64,000 bases of DNA from Pseudomonas sp. LS.1a (GCF_022533585.1 NZ_CP092827.1:311001-375000); one strand, 5' to 3'. Numbered from the stretch's first letter, positions 36,767 through 46,327 are shown. Notes: generated from the letters alone by a model not told the origin. Program-made: numbers and translations.

Positions 36767-38116
36767 TCATGTAGCTTCGGTGAAGTCCACCAACCGCACT
36801 GGGCGACGGAAGCCGGCGGTCAGCACAGCCAGGTACGCCAGGCCCAGCGCAAACCAGCACAGGCCAATGACCAAGGTCAGCGCCGACAGGCTGGTCCACA
36901 GCCACAGTGTCAGCACCAACCCCACCAGCGGCACCAGGCCATAGCTCACCAGCCCTTTGAGGCTGCGCTGCGAGGCATCGTCCACCAGATGGGTCTTCAC
37001 CACCGCCAGGTTCACCGTCGAAAACGCGACCAGCGCACCAAAGCTGATCAGCGAGGCAAGGGTCGCCAGGTCGATTACCAGTGCCAGTAACGAGAACGCC
37101 GAAACCAGCAAAATGGCGAACACCGGCGTGCCAAAACGCGGTGACAGGTAGCCGAAAGTGCGCTGCGGCAGCACCTTGTCGCGCCCCATGGTAAACAGAA
37201 TACGCGACACCGCCGCCTGCGAGGCCAGCGCCGAGCCCAGGCTGCCAGCGACATACGCAGCTGTGAAGAAGTTGGCCAGGAACTGCCCGCCCGCCTTGAA
37301 CATCACTTCGTTGGCCGCCGCGTCGGCATTGGCAAAGGTGGTGCCCGGCAGCACCAGCTGGCTGACGTAGGCCAGCACGGTGAACAGCAAGCCGGCGAAC
37401 AGGGTGGTGAGGATGATGGCGCGTGGCACATCGCGGCGGGCATCACGGCATTCTTCAGCCAAGGTCGAGACAGCATCGAAGCCGAGGAACGACAGGCACA
37501 GCACTGCAGCCCCTGCCATCAGGGCGCCAAAGCCCGGCTGCGAACCGTCGCCCAGCAGCGGCGACAGCAGGTCGAGCGGCTGGCCAGCCAGAGACTGGCA
37601 GGACAGGGCGACGAACACCACGATGAAGATGATCTGCGCGCCAACGATCAGGTTGCTGGTCTTGGCCACCGAGTGAATGCCGACCACGTTGAGCACCGTG
37701 ACCAGGGCAATCGAGGCCAGCGCGATCGACCACGCGGGGATGGCCGGAAAGGCAATGTTGAGGAACAGGCCGATCAGCAGGTAGTTGATCATCGGCAGGA
37801 ACAGGTAATCCAGCAGCAGCGACCAACCGGCCAGGAAGCCGATGTTCGGGCCGAAGGCCATGTTGGTGTAGGAGTACGCGGAGCCCGCGACCGGGAAGCG
37901 CTTGACCATGAAGCTGTAGGAGGTGGCGGTGAACAGCATGGCCACCAGCGTCACGATATAGGCGCCGGCAGTGCGGCCACCGGTGAGTTCGGTGACGATG
38001 CCGTAAGTGGTGAAGATGGTCAGCGGGACCATGTACACCAGGCCGAAGAACACCAGGGCAGGCAGCCCGAGGACACGGCGGAGCTGGGCGGGGGTGGAGC
38101 TGGGTGGGTTGGCCAT
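36767..38116 (-). CDS. APC-family amino acid/polyamine permease
   Basis: 449 residues with about 12 hydrophobic segments. The first (LPALVFFGLVYMVPLTIFTTYG) contains the consensus entry region, and RFPVAGSAYSYTNMAFGPNIGFLAGW is the conserved APC loop after TM2. FLGFDAVSTLAEECRDARRDVPRAI is the TM6-loop signature of amino acid/polyamine permeases, PuuP-like. Substrate unknown: an amino acid or putrescine. Start at 38116 (MANPPSS); an ATG 17 codons upstream is less likely. It is a single gene. Confidence 0.85.
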   Translation of the reverse strand: MANPPSSTPAQLRRVLGLPALVFFGLVYMVPLTIFTTYGIVTELTGGRTAGAYIVTLVAMLFTATSYSFMVKRFPVAGSAYSYTNMAFGPNIGFLAGWSLLLDYLFLPMINYLLIGLFLNIAFPAIPAWSIALASIALVTVLNVVGIHSVAKTSNLIVGAQIIFIVVFVALSCQSLAGQPLDLLSPLLGDGSQPGFGALMAGAAVLCLSFLGFDAVSTLAEECRDARRDVPRAIILTTLFAGLLFTVLAYVSQLVLPGTTFANADAAANEVMFKAGGQFLANFFTAAYVAGSLGSALASQAAVSRILFTMGRDKVLPQRTFGYLSPRFGTPVFAILLVSAFSLLALVIDLATLASLISFGALVAFSTVNLAVVKTHLVDDASQRSLKGLVSYGLVPLVGLVLTLWLWTSLSALTLVIGLCWFALGLAYLAVLTAGFRRPVRLVDFTEAT

Positions 38117-38248
38117 CGTTCGATCCAGAGCATTTTTGTAGTTGTGCTTTGGTCGATTTTTATCCACTTAGGTGGGGGATGACAAAAAAGTAATCCTTAT
38201 GCTGATTATTAGCCTGGGTTCTAATCGGATTCTTGCAGTGCCTGTTCC

Positions 38249-38341
38249 GGCCTCTTCGCGGGTAAACCCGCTCCCACAGGGACCCACAGGTTTTGAGTGC
38301 TGCGCAGTACCTGTGGGAGCGGGTTTACCCGCGAAGAGGCC
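38249..38341. repeat. REP inverted pair
   Basis: Perfect 32-base arms (38249-38280 and 38310-38341), TTTACCC version, between the permease start and the acyltransferase stop. Confidence 0.9.
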
Positions 38342-38360
38342 AGTACAGGCAGTAAAGATC

Positions 38361-39248
38361 TCAGCCCATCTCCACCCGCAGCTGCTCGATCCGCTGGTCC
38401 TTCTCCACCCACAACTGGTTCACCCAGGCCTGCACGGTCTGGCGGAACTCGGGATCATTCTCGTAATCCCCCGACCACAGCACCGGGTCAAGCTCCCGTA
38501 CGCGAATGTCGATAATCACCCGGTTGATGGTGCCATTGAGCAAGTCCCAGAACCCCGGTGCCTTGTTGCCGGGGTACACGATGGTGACGTCCAGCAAGGC
38601 ATCCAGCTGCTCCCCCAAAGCCGCCAGCACGAACGCCACGCCACCAGCCTTGGGCTTGAGCAGGTAGCGATACGGCGACTGCTGCTGCTGACGCTTGGCT
38701 TCGGTAAACCGCGTGCCTTCCAGGTAGTTCACCACAGTCACCGGCTGACGCTTGAACAGTTCACAAGCCGCCTTGGTGATTTCCAGGTCCTTGCCCTTCA
38801 GCTCCGGGTGCTTCTCCAGGAAGGCCTTGCTGTAGCGCTTCATGAACGGGTAATCCAGCCCCCACCAGGCCAGGCCCAGCAGCGGCACCCAGATCAGCTC
38901 CTTCTTCAGGAAGAACTTGAAGAACGGTGTACGGCGGTTGAGGCTCTCGATGAGTGCCGGAATATCGACCCAGGTCTGGTGGTTGCTGACGGCCAGGTAC
39001 GAAGTGTCCTTGCGCAGGTTCTCGACGCCGCGGATATCCCACTGGGTAGGGATGCACAAGGCAAAGATGGCTTTGTCGATCTCCGACCAGGTCTCGGCCA
39101 CCCACATCACCGCCCACGAGGCATAGTCACGCCCACGCCCCGGCAGCACCAGTTTGAGCAGGGCGAAGACCAGCAGCGGGCAGATCAACACCAAGGTGTT
39201 GAGCAGCAGCAGGGTAGTTGTGAGGATGCCGGTCAGCAGGCGACGCAT
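38361..39248 (-). CDS. acyltransferase, YihG/PlsC-like
   Basis: 295 residues. An N-terminal membrane segment (LLTGILTTTLLLLNTLVLICP) is followed by the PlsC domain: the catalytic NHX4D motif is in AVSNHQTWVDIP, and the second motif in LEGTRFTEAK. It matches the YihG-type inner-membrane lysophospholipid acyltransferases, with cytoplasmic catalytic site. Substrate probably 1-acyl-glycerophosphate or a lysophospholipid. Single gene, divergent from the retropepsin-like gene. Confidence 0.85.
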   Translation of the reverse strand: MRRLLTGILTTTLLLLNTLVLICPLLVFALLKLVLPGRGRDYASWAVMWVAETWSEIDKAIFALCIPTQWDIRGVENLRKDTSYLAVSNHQTWVDIPALIESLNRRTPFFKFFLKKELIWVPLLGLAWWGLDYPFMKRYSKAFLEKHPELKGKDLEITKAACELFKRQPVTVVNYLEGTRFTEAKRQQQQSPYRYLLKPKAGGVAFVLAALGEQLDALLDVTIVYPGNKAPGFWDLLNGTINRVIIDIRVRELDPVLWSGDYENDPEFRQTVQAWVNQLWVEKDQRIEQLRVEMG

Positions 39249-39430
39249 AAAGAGACTCTTGTTGTGGGAGATAAACGGTTGGCAATGATAAGCAGGGCCG
39301 TGGCCTACGCCAAATTTCCAATGCCCTTCGGCAGGGACAAATGTTTCACATTATGTTGGTTAGGCTTGTGACAGCGAACCTATCCTGCCAGTGCAGTCTA
39401 AGCACTGACCTTTCTCAAGGAAGCCTGCCT

Positions 39431-39931
39431 GTGAAACCTCTGCTTGCCCTGTTGTCGTTGCTGGCGCTGCCGGTCATGGCCGCCGAACCCACTATCTACG
39501 GCCGTTACGAGAACATAGCCCTGCCCGAACTGGGCGAAACCCTGAAAGCCAAGATGGACACCGGTGCCTTCACCGCGTCGCTGTCGGCCAAGGATATCGA
39601 GCTGTTCACCCGCGATGGCGACGAGTGGGTACGCTTCCGCCTGGCGACCAAGGACTCGGACGGCAAGGTTTACGAGCACAAGGTCTCGCGCATCAGCAAG
39701 ATCAAGGGCCGTGCCGATGAAGAGGAGGAAGGCGATGCACCGGAAATCTCCAAACGCCCGGTGGTCGACCTGGAGCTGTGTCTGGGGGACTTGAAGCGCA
39801 CCGTGGAGGTCAACCTGGTGGACCGCAGCAGCTTCAACTACCCGCTGCTGGTGGGCTCCAAAGCGCTGCGCGAGTTCAAGGCGGCGGTCAACCCGGCCAA
39901 GAAGTTTACCGCTGGCAAGCCTGACTGCTGA
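39431..39931 (+). CDS. retropepsin-like aspartic protease-domain protein (ATP-dependent zinc protease family), secreted
   Basis: 166 residues with a GTG start at 39431, seven bases after AAGGAAG. A signal peptide (VKPLLALLSLLALPVMAAEP) leads to a mature domain with the aspartyl site LKAKMDTGAFTASLSA, followed by a charged EEEEGDAP loop and LLVGSKALREF near the end. This is the pfam05618 family, usually found beside RimK-type ligases; no rimK is next to this one. The Asp-Thr-Gly triad is the retropepsin catalytic site, so the name 'zinc protease' is probably historical. Confidence 0.82.
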   Translation: MKPLLALLSLLALPVMAAEPTIYGRYENIALPELGETLKAKMDTGAFTASLSAKDIELFTRDGDEWVRFRLATKDSDGKVYEHKVSRISKIKGRADEEEEGDAPEISKRPVVDLELCLGDLKRTVEVNLVDRSSFNYPLLVGSKALREFKAAVNPAKKFTAGKPDC

Positions 39932-39950
39932 TTTCGGCTGGCTTTACTGG

Positions 39951-40043
39951 CCCTTTCGCGGGCAAGCCCGCTCCCACAGGTATCGCGCAACTCTAAAGCT
40001 GTGCGCCGTATCTGTGGGAGCTGGCTTGCCGGCGATGGCGGCC
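39951..40043. repeat. REP inverted pair, diverged
   Basis: Arms 39951-39980 (TTCGCGGGCAAGCCCGCTCC) and 40011-40043 (GGGAGCTGGCTTGCCGGCGA) are only partly complementary, so this copy is decaying. It lies between the retropepsin-like and GST genes, which converge. Confidence 0.8.
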
Positions 40044-40045
40044 TT

Positions 40046-40669
40046 TCAGGCTACTGGAGAGGTAGCGACCATCGACGGCCGCTTGACCACCTCGGCATAC
40101 CACGCCGCCAACCCAGGCTGGCGCTCACGCCAGCCGAACTCCGGCTGACGCAAATCCAGGTACCCCAGTGCACAGGCCACGCCAATCGCCGCCAGGTCGA
40201 ACCCGGACATCAACTCGGGCAAATGCTCCTGCTCCAGGTTGGCCAGGCTACGGCGAATCTTGTCGCCCTGCGCCTGCAACCAGCCATCCCAGCGTTTCTC
40301 CTCGGGCCGCAAGAAGCTTTCATAGCGCGACAACACCGCCGCATCCATGATCGCATCAGCCTGCGACACCAGCGTCATGCGCCGCCAGCGCGCCGAGCCT
40401 TCGCGCGGCAGCAGCGGCAGGCCGACGTGCTGCAGGTCGAGGTATTCGCAGATCACCCGGCTGTCGTGCAGTATCGTGCCGTCTGCCAGGCGCAGGGCCG
40501 GGATCTTGCCGATCGGGTTGTCCAGGTTCAGTTGCGGGTCGCCGCTGATCGGGCTGATGTTCACCGGCTGCAGCTGCACACGCTCAAGCTGGCCGGTCTC
40601 GTGCAACACCACCATCACCTTGCGCACGAATGGTGAAAATGGCGAGTGGAACAGGGTCATCGTGCTCAT
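40046..40669 (-). CDS. glutathione S-transferase
   Basis: 207 residues: an N-terminal thioredoxin-like domain (LFHSPFSPFVRKVMVVLHETG, then NPIGKIPALRLADGTILHDSRVI with the glutathione-binding Pro and Ser) and an all-helical C-terminal domain. Ser in SPFSPF is the probable catalytic residue. Substrate unknown. It starts four bases before the msrA stop, so it is probably cotranscribed after msrA. Confidence 0.9.
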   Translation of the reverse strand: MSTMTLFHSPFSPFVRKVMVVLHETGQLERVQLQPVNISPISGDPQLNLDNPIGKIPALRLADGTILHDSRVICEYLDLQHVGLPLLPREGSARWRRMTLVSQADAIMDAAVLSRYESFLRPEEKRWDGWLQAQGDKIRRSLANLEQEHLPELMSGFDLAAIGVACALGYLDLRQPEFGWRERQPGLAAWYAEVVKRPSMVATSPVA

Positions 40670-40672
40670 GCG

Positions 40673-41340
40673 TCAGTTACCCTGCAGGCTTGGTGGCAGG
40701 CACACGCCGGTACCGCCGATGCCGCAGTAGCCGTCCGGGTTCTTGGCCAGGTACTGCTGGTGGTAGGCCTCGGCGAAGTATACGGTCGGTGCCTGGTCGA
40801 TCTCGGTGGTGATCTCGCCGAAGCCGGCCTTGGTCAGCTCAGCCTGGAACGCGTCGCGGCTGGCCTTGGCCTGTTCCAGCTGTTCAGGGCTGGTGCAGTA
40901 GATGGCCGAGCGGTACTGGGTGCCGATGTCGTTGCCCTGGCGCATGCCCTGGGTCGGGTTGTGCAGTTCCCAGAACATCGCCAGCAGCTCGCGGTAGCTG
41001 ACCTTGTCCTTGTCGAATACCACCAGCACCACTTCGGTATGGCCGGTCAGGCCCGAGCAGACTTCCTCGTAGGTGGGGTGGGGGTGAAGCCGCCGGCGTA
41101 GCCGACCACCGTGCTGACCACGCCTTCACGCTGCCAGAAGCGGCGTTCGGCACCCCAGAAGCAACCCAGGCCGAAGATGGCGAAGTCGATGGCGCCCTCG
41201 AAGAAGGGCCCGAGCAGTGGCGTGTCTTTGAAGACATAATGGAACTCGGGCAGGCTCATTGGCGTTTCGCGGCCAGGCAGGGCCTGTTCCGCGGTAGGCA
41301 TGACGTTTTTGTTCACCAGGATTTCCGAACGCAGGACCAT
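40673..41340 (-). CDS. msrA: peptide methionine sulfoxide reductase MsrA (frame broken)
   Basis: About 222 residues after repair. The active-site Cys is in [15 protein letters not shown], and the second part carries [29 protein letters not shown] and [11 protein letters not shown]. It reduces methionine-S-sulfoxide in proteins. The frame is lost at G5 41080-41084: one missing base turns the [15 protein letters not shown] motif into a false end. Start at 41340 with GAGGA upstream. It lies next to the dipA-like gene, as in P. aeruginosa. Confidence 0.9.
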
Positions 41341-41380
41341 GGCCGTTCCTCTGTAGATCTTTGAGATGGGGGCTGGGGCA

Positions 41381-41462
41381 TTCGCGGGTAAACCCGCTCC
41401 CACAGGTCCTGCACAGATTTCGAATATTGTGGTGTACCTGTGGGAGCGGGTTTACCCGCGAA
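41381..41462. repeat. REP inverted pair
   Basis: Perfect 26-base arms (41381-41406 and 41437-41462), TTTACCC version, between msrA and the dipA-like gene. Confidence 0.9.
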
Positions 41463-41505
41463 GGGGCCCGTATGAGCGCTATAGTGCCCGAGGTTTATGC
41501 GGCTG

Positions 41506-44196
41506 TCAGGCCACAGGACCACGCGGGTAGCGCTTGAGTCGTTCGGCCAGCTCCCGCCCCGGGATCGGCCGGTCGAACAGGTAGCCCTGGCCCACGTCAC
41601 AGCGGTGCCGGCGCAGGAACGCCAGTTGCTCCGGCGTCTCGATACCCTCGGCCACCACTTTCAGCTTGAGGTTGTGGGCCATGGCCACCACCGCCGAGGT
41701 GATTTCCATGTCGTCCTGGTTGTCCGGGATTTCATTGATGAAGCTGCGGTCGATCTTGAGGATGTCGATCGGAAACTTCTTCAGGTAGCTCAGCGACGAA
41801 TAACCGGTGCCGAAGTCGTCCATGGCCAGGGTCAGGCCCAAGTCCTTCAGCTCATCCAGCTGGCGGTGGGTATCTTCGGTGGCCTCCAGCAGCAGGCCTT
41901 CAGTCAGTTCCAGCTCCAGCAGGTGCGGGGGCAGGGCTTCTTCCTTGAGAATGGTGCTGATCGACGCCACCAGGTCCGGGTCGGAGAACTGCTTGGGCGA
42001 CAGGTTGATGGCCACATGCAGGTTGCCCATGCCGGCCTCGCGCAGCTGCTGGCTCATGCGGCACGACTGGCGTACCACCCATTTGCCGATGGGGATGATC
42101 AGGCCGGTCTCTTCCGCCACGCTGATGAACTGGTCCGGGCGGATCATGCCACGCTCGGGGTGGTTCCAGCGCAGCAGGGCTTCCAGCCCCAGCAGGCGGC
42201 CACTGCGCAGGCACAGCTTGGGCTGGTAGAACACCTCCAGCTCGTTCTGGGTCAGGGCACGACGCAGGTTGTTCTCGACGAACAGCTTGTAGCTGGCTTC
42301 GGCATTGAGCACTTCGGTAAACACCTGCACCTGGTGCTTGCCGTTGGCCTTGGCCTTGTGCAGCGCGAGGCCGGCGTTCTTCATCAGGCTGGCCGGGTCG
42401 GCGCCGTGCAGTGGCGCGCAGGCCAGGCCCACCGAGGCGGTGACGTTGATCAGCTGGTTATCGACGAACATCGGCTTGTCGAGGGTGCGCAGCAATTGCT
42501 GGGCGACGCCCTGGCCATCTTCCAGGGTGGTGTCGTCGAGCAGCACGGCGAACTCGTTACTGGCAAAGCGCGCCAGGATACCGCCGGTGTGCAAGCTGTT
42601 GCGCAGGCGCCGGGCCAGGCTGATCAGCAGCTTGTCGCCGGTCTGGTGGCCGAGGCTGTCGTTGATGCGCTTGAAGTTGTCGATGTCCACCAGCAGCAGG
42701 CACATCGAGTTTTCGCCATCGCGGGCAAAGCGCTCGTCCAGGCTGCGGATGAACGCCGGGCGGTTGCCCAGGTTGGTCAGGTTGTCGGTGTAGGCCAGGC
42801 GCTCGATGCGCTGCTGGGCCAGCTTGGTCTGGGTGACGTCTTCGTAGATGCCGATATAGTGGGTCAGCTCACGGTTGTCGCCGTAGACCTTGGAAATCGA
42901 CAACTGGCCCCAGTAGGGCTCGAGGTTCTTGCGCCGGCTCTTGAACTCGCCCTGCCAGCTGTTGCCCATGGCCAGGCTCGACGGCGAGTCGAACAGCAGC
43001 TCGCTCAGGTTTTCCAGCGCCGGCAGCTCGCCCAGGTGGCGGCCTTGCACTTCCTCGGTGCTGTACTGGGTGATGGCGGTAAAGCTGGGGTTGACGTACT
43101 CCACCACGCCGTCGCGGTTGACCAGCAGGAAGGCGTTGGCGCTCTGCTCGACGGCACGCTGGAACAGGTGCAGGGCGCTGGCTGCGGTGCGCCGGTTGTG
43201 GTTGGTGATGACCTGGGCGAACTGGTCGGCCAGCTCGCCGGCAAAGGCGATTTCGTCCGATTGCCAGGCCCGTGTCTGGCCGGTCTGCTCCAGGCACAGC
43301 ACGCCGACTACCTGACCATCGACGCGAATACTGGCATCCAGCATCGCCTTGTTTTCCGGGTACAGGCTTTGTGCCAGAGCGCGGGTGCGCGGGTCGTGGC
43401 CGGCATTGTGAGCGTCGATGGCGCGGCTGGCGTGCAGCGCGTCGAGGTAGTCGGGGAAGCGGCTGGCATCGATGGCTTCGGGCTGGCGGTACTCCTGCGC
43501 TTCCCGGTACCAGGCGGTGATCGGCTCCAGGCGCTGGTCTTCCAGGTGCCAGATGCTGGCAATATCGACCTTGTAGATCTCGCAGGCGCTGCGGGTAATC
43601 AGCTGGGCGGCTTCCCGCAGCGAGTTACCGGCGCTGTAGCGCTGACGGGCCAGGCGCAGGATCAGGTCCTGCTGGCCGCGTACCCGTTCCAGATGCTCGA
43701 ATTGTTCCTGCTGCGCGCGCTGGTTCAGTTGCAGTGCCAGTTGCAGGCGGTTGTTGCGCGACTCCAGGTCGCTGGCACCGGCCTCGCCGGTATCCTCGGG
43801 CTGCTCGTCGAACACGCTCAGGTAGCCGCGTAACAGGTGGCGGTTGTGCTGCTTGTAGGCTTCACCAGCTTCCAGCAGGCGTAGCGATGCAGCTGGCGTG
43901 TGCAGGGTGTAGCGCACGCGGTAGTAGCCGCGCTGGGCCAGTTGCAACTGGATCTCGTCGTGCAGCCGGTAGCGGGCCTCGGGCTCCATCAGGCTGGCAT
44001 AGGGCGCGTCTACCAGGGCGCACAGGTCGCTGGCGTGCAGGCCGAACTGGCGCTCGCAGGCCGGGTCGAGGTAGAGCATGGACCAGGTGGCTTCGTTGAG
44101 CCTTTCGAAACGCAGCATGCCGAGCCGCGAGGGCACGGGTAACTGCGTGACGACCTCGGCCACCACACGGCTGGTGGCATCGGGTTGGCTTTTCAT
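41506..44196 (-). CDS. dipA: DipA-like cyclic-di-GMP phosphodiesterase (PAS/GAF-GGDEF-EAL)
   Basis: 896 residues. A PAS-like N-terminal region is followed by a GAF domain (SLREAAQLITRSACEIYKVD), a PAS domain (FQRAVEQSANAFLLVNRDG), a GGDEF domain whose signature is ASNEF, and an EAL domain (LGLEALLRWNHPERG, NLSPKQF, LELTEGLLLE, AMDDFGTGYSSLSYL, KIDRSFI, AEGIET). The EAL motifs look intact and the GGDEF motif is degenerate, so it should hydrolyse cyclic-di-GMP. Layout, motif and position beside aceF and msrA match DipA of P. aeruginosa, which drives biofilm dispersion. Start at 44196; the ribosome site is weak. Confidence 0.88.
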   Translation of the reverse strand: MKSQPDATSRVVAEVVTQLPVPSRLGMLRFERLNEATWSMLYLDPACERQFGLHASDLCALVDAPYASLMEPEARYRLHDEIQLQLAQRGYYRVRYTLHTPAASLRLLEAGEAYKQHNRHLLRGYLSVFDEQPEDTGEAGASDLESRNNRLQLALQLNQRAQQEQFEHLERVRGQQDLILRLARQRYSAGNSLREAAQLITRSACEIYKVDIASIWHLEDQRLEPITAWYREAQEYRQPEAIDASRFPDYLDALHASRAIDAHNAGHDPRTRALAQSLYPENKAMLDASIRVDGQVVGVLCLEQTGQTRAWQSDEIAFAGELADQFAQVITNHNRRTAASALHLFQRAVEQSANAFLLVNRDGVVEYVNPSFTAITQYSTEEVQGRHLGELPALENLSELLFDSPSSLAMGNSWQGEFKSRRKNLEPYWGQLSISKVYGDNRELTHYIGIYEDVTQTKLAQQRIERLAYTDNLTNLGNRPAFIRSLDERFARDGENSMCLLLVDIDNFKRINDSLGHQTGDKLLISLARRLRNSLHTGGILARFASNEFAVLLDDTTLEDGQGVAQQLLRTLDKPMFVDNQLINVTASVGLACAPLHGADPASLMKNAGLALHKAKANGKHQVQVFTEVLNAEASYKLFVENNLRRALTQNELEVFYQPKLCLRSGRLLGLEALLRWNHPERGMIRPDQFISVAEETGLIIPIGKWVVRQSCRMSQQLREAGMGNLHVAINLSPKQFSDPDLVASISTILKEEALPPHLLELELTEGLLLEATEDTHRQLDELKDLGLTLAMDDFGTGYSSLSYLKKFPIDILKIDRSFINEIPDNQDDMEITSAVVAMAHNLKLKVVAEGIETPEQLAFLRRHRCDVGQGYLFDRPIPGRELAERLKRYPRGPVA

Positions 44197-44352
44197 CGAA
44201 GACTCGCTTGAAGAGGTGACGCTGCTTTGGGGCGGCGGCGGATCTGGCAAGGTTGCATCATGTCCCGGGGGCTGGCAAGCAGCCATGCGTGATGCTGTGG
44301 ACGGGTTATCGGCAAATCTTGGATCGCCTTGAGATTTTTGGCGTCTGGGCGG

Positions 44353-44568
44353 TCGAGCGCCGCCCGCGCGGCGCATCGCGAGCAAGCTCGCTCCTACATC
44401 TGTTTCGGGCCAGTCATGCCTGTGACAGGCGCGCGCGACCGCCTTGCTTCTACGACGCGATATCGAGCCATACGCCAAGGGTTCGCGCGCAAATCCCACA
44501 GGAAAAATTGGCCAGAAACAGATGTAGGAGCGAGCTTGCTCGCGATGCGCCGCGCGGGCGGCGCTCGA
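44353..44568. repeat. 54-base perfect inverted repeat of a different REP family
   Basis: Arms 44353-44406 and 44515-44568 are perfectly complementary over 54 bases and 108 bases apart. The core GGAGCGAGCTTGCTCGCGAT is the GAGCGAGC-type Pseudomonas repeat, not the TTTACCC/GTGCCC type seen elsewhere in the window. Confidence 0.88.
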
Positions 44569-44599
44569 TTTCACAGGCGCCAAACCTCTATCGGCAGGT

Positions 44600-44626
44600 A
44601 AAAAAAGCCCCGCCAATCGACGGGGT
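44600..44626 (-). terminator. rho-independent terminator of aceEF
   Basis: On the minus strand CCCCG pairs with CGGGG around TCGATTGG, followed by seven Ts. It lies 64 bases after the aceF stop. Confidence 0.85.
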
Positions 44627-44657
44627 TGAGGTACGAGCGTGGCAGCTCGAAAGGGTA

Positions 44658-44680
44658 CTGCCCCTCGCAAGGAGGGGCAG
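44658..44680. terminator. GC-rich hairpin after aceF
   Basis: CTGCCCCTC pairs with GAGGGGCAG around a 5-base loop, ten bases after the aceF stop. It lacks a T run and may stabilise the mRNA end or assist the main terminator at 44600. Confidence 0.6.
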
Positions 44681-44689
44681 TGTGCTGCC

Positions 44690-46327
44690 TTACAGCAGCA
44701 TGGTGCGGATATCGCCCAGCACGTCGCCCAGGCGCTTGGTGAAGCGTGCGGCGGCAGCGCCGTTGATCACACGGTGATCGTAGGACAGCGACAGCGGCAG
44801 CATCAGCTTCGGCTGGAAGGCCTTGCCATCCCAGACCGGCTGCATGGTCGCCTTGGAGACGCCCAGGATAGCCACTTCCGGCGCGTTGACGATCGGCGTG
44901 AAGCCGGTGCCGCCAATGTGGCCGAGGCTGGAGATGGTGAAGCAGGCGCCTTGCATCTCGTCGGCCGACAGCTTCTTGGTGCGGGCTTTTTCGGCCAGCG
45001 CAGCCGCTTCGGCAGCCAGTTGCAGCAGGCTCTTCTGGTCGACGTTCTTGATCACAGGGACCAGCAGGCCGTCCGGAGTGTCCACGGCGAAGCCGATGTG
45101 CACGTACTTCTTGCGGATGATGGCCTTGCCGCTTGGCGCCAGCGAGCTGTTGAAGTCCGGCAGTTCCTTGAGCAGGAAGGCGCAGGCCTTGAGCAGCAGT
45201 GGCAGCACGGTCAGCTTGACGCCAGCCTTCTCGGCCACGGCCTTCTGCGCAACGCGGAAGGCTTCCAGCTCGGTGATGTCGGCGGAGTCGAACTGGGTGA
45301 CGTGCGGCACGTTCAGCCAGCTGCGGTGCAGGTTGGCAGCACCGACCTGCATCAGGCGGGTCAGGGCCACTTCTTCCACTTCGCCGAACTTGCTGAAGTC
45401 CACGGCAGGGATCGGCGGGATGCCGGCGCCACCGGTTGCACCGGCGGCTGCCGGAGCTTCCTTGGCCTTCTGCATCATCGCCTTGACGTAGACCTGCACG
45501 TCTTCTTTGAGGATGCGGCCGTGCGGACCGGTCGCGGCAACCGCGCCCAGGTCGACACCGAATTCACGAGCCAGCTGACGAACCGCCGGGCCGGCGTGAA
45601 CCTTGGCATTGCTGCCGGCAGCCGGTGCGCTGGCAACCGGTGCAGGAGCAGCAGCCGGGGCTGCAGCGGCAGGTGCGGCGGCCGGAGCAGCCTCAGCCTT
45701 GGCCGGGGCAGCAGCAGCGGCAGGTGCCGGAGCGGCAGCCGGCGCAGCGCCTGCAACTTTCAGCTTGAAGATCAGGTCGCCAGTGCCGACTTCGTCTTCC
45801 AGCTTGCACAGGACTTCTTCGACCACGCCGGCAGCCGGCGACGGGATTTCCATGGAGGCCTTGTCGGACTCCAGGGTAATCAGCGACTGGTCGGCTTCGA
45901 CGGTGTCGCCGACCTTGACCAGCACTTCGATGATCTTGGCCTTGCCCGACGAACCGATGTCCGGTACGTGGATGTCCTGCACGCTGGCGGCAGCCGGCGC
46001 TGCTGCCGGCGCAGGGGCAGCTTCGGCGGCAGGCGCTGGTGCAGCAGCTGGAGCCGGAGCGGCAGCCGGGGCCTCAGGGGCCGCAGCAGCGGCGCCCTCG
46101 GCTTCCAGAACCAGCAGCTCGTCGCCTTCTTTCAGGCGGTCGCCCAGCTTGACCTTCAGTTCCTTGATGACGCCGGCTTTCGGGGCCGGGATCTCCATGG
46201 AGGCCTTGTCGGACTCCAGGGTCAGCAGGCTCTGGTCAGCCTCGATACGATCACCGACCTTGACGAACAGCTCGATGATTTCACCTTCACCGCTGCCGAT
46301 GTCAGGTACGCGAATGAGTTCGCTCAC
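44690..46327 (-). CDS. aceF: pyruvate dehydrogenase E2, dihydrolipoamide acetyltransferase
   Basis: 545 residues. Two lipoyl domains, each with ESDKASMEIP around the lipoyl Lys (residues about 43 and 159), are joined by long Ala/Pro linkers. A peripheral subunit-binding domain follows (HAGPAVRQLAREFGVDL), then a catalytic domain with SLSYDHRVINGAAAARF. The usual DHRVIDG signature has Asn at the Asp position. It transfers acetyl groups to CoA in the pyruvate dehydrogenase complex. It is 13 bases after aceE in one operon. Confidence 0.96.
   Translation of the reverse strand: MSELIRVPDIGSGEGEIIELFVKVGDRIEADQSLLTLESDKASMEIPAPKAGVIKELKVKLGDRLKEGDELLVLEAEGAAAAAPEAPAAAPAPAAAPAPAAEAAPAPAAAPAAASVQDIHVPDIGSSGKAKIIEVLVKVGDTVEADQSLITLESDKASMEIPSPAAGVVEEVLCKLEDEVGTGDLIFKLKVAGAAPAAAPAPAAAAAPAKAEAAPAAAPAAAAPAAAPAPVASAPAAGSNAKVHAGPAVRQLAREFGVDLGAVAATGPHGRILKEDVQVYVKAMMQKAKEAPAAAGATGGAGIPPIPAVDFSKFGEVEEVALTRLMQVGAANLHRSWLNVPHVTQFDSADITELEAFRVAQKAVAEKAGVKLTVLPLLLKACAFLLKELPDFNSSLAPSGKAIIRKKYVHIGFAVDTPDGLLVPVIKNVDQKSLLQLAAEAAALAEKARTKKLSADEMQGACFTISSLGHIGGTGFTPIVNAPEVAILGVSKATMQPVWDGKAFQPKLMLPLSLSYDHRVINGAAAARFTKRLGDVLGDIRTMLL

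Larger units (their letters stand above)
44197..44689. other. gap between dipA-like gene and aceF
   Basis: About 490 bases without a credible gene. It holds a 54-base perfect inverted repeat (44353-44568), a terminator for aceEF (44600-44626) and a further GC-rich hairpin (44658-44680). Confidence 0.7.
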
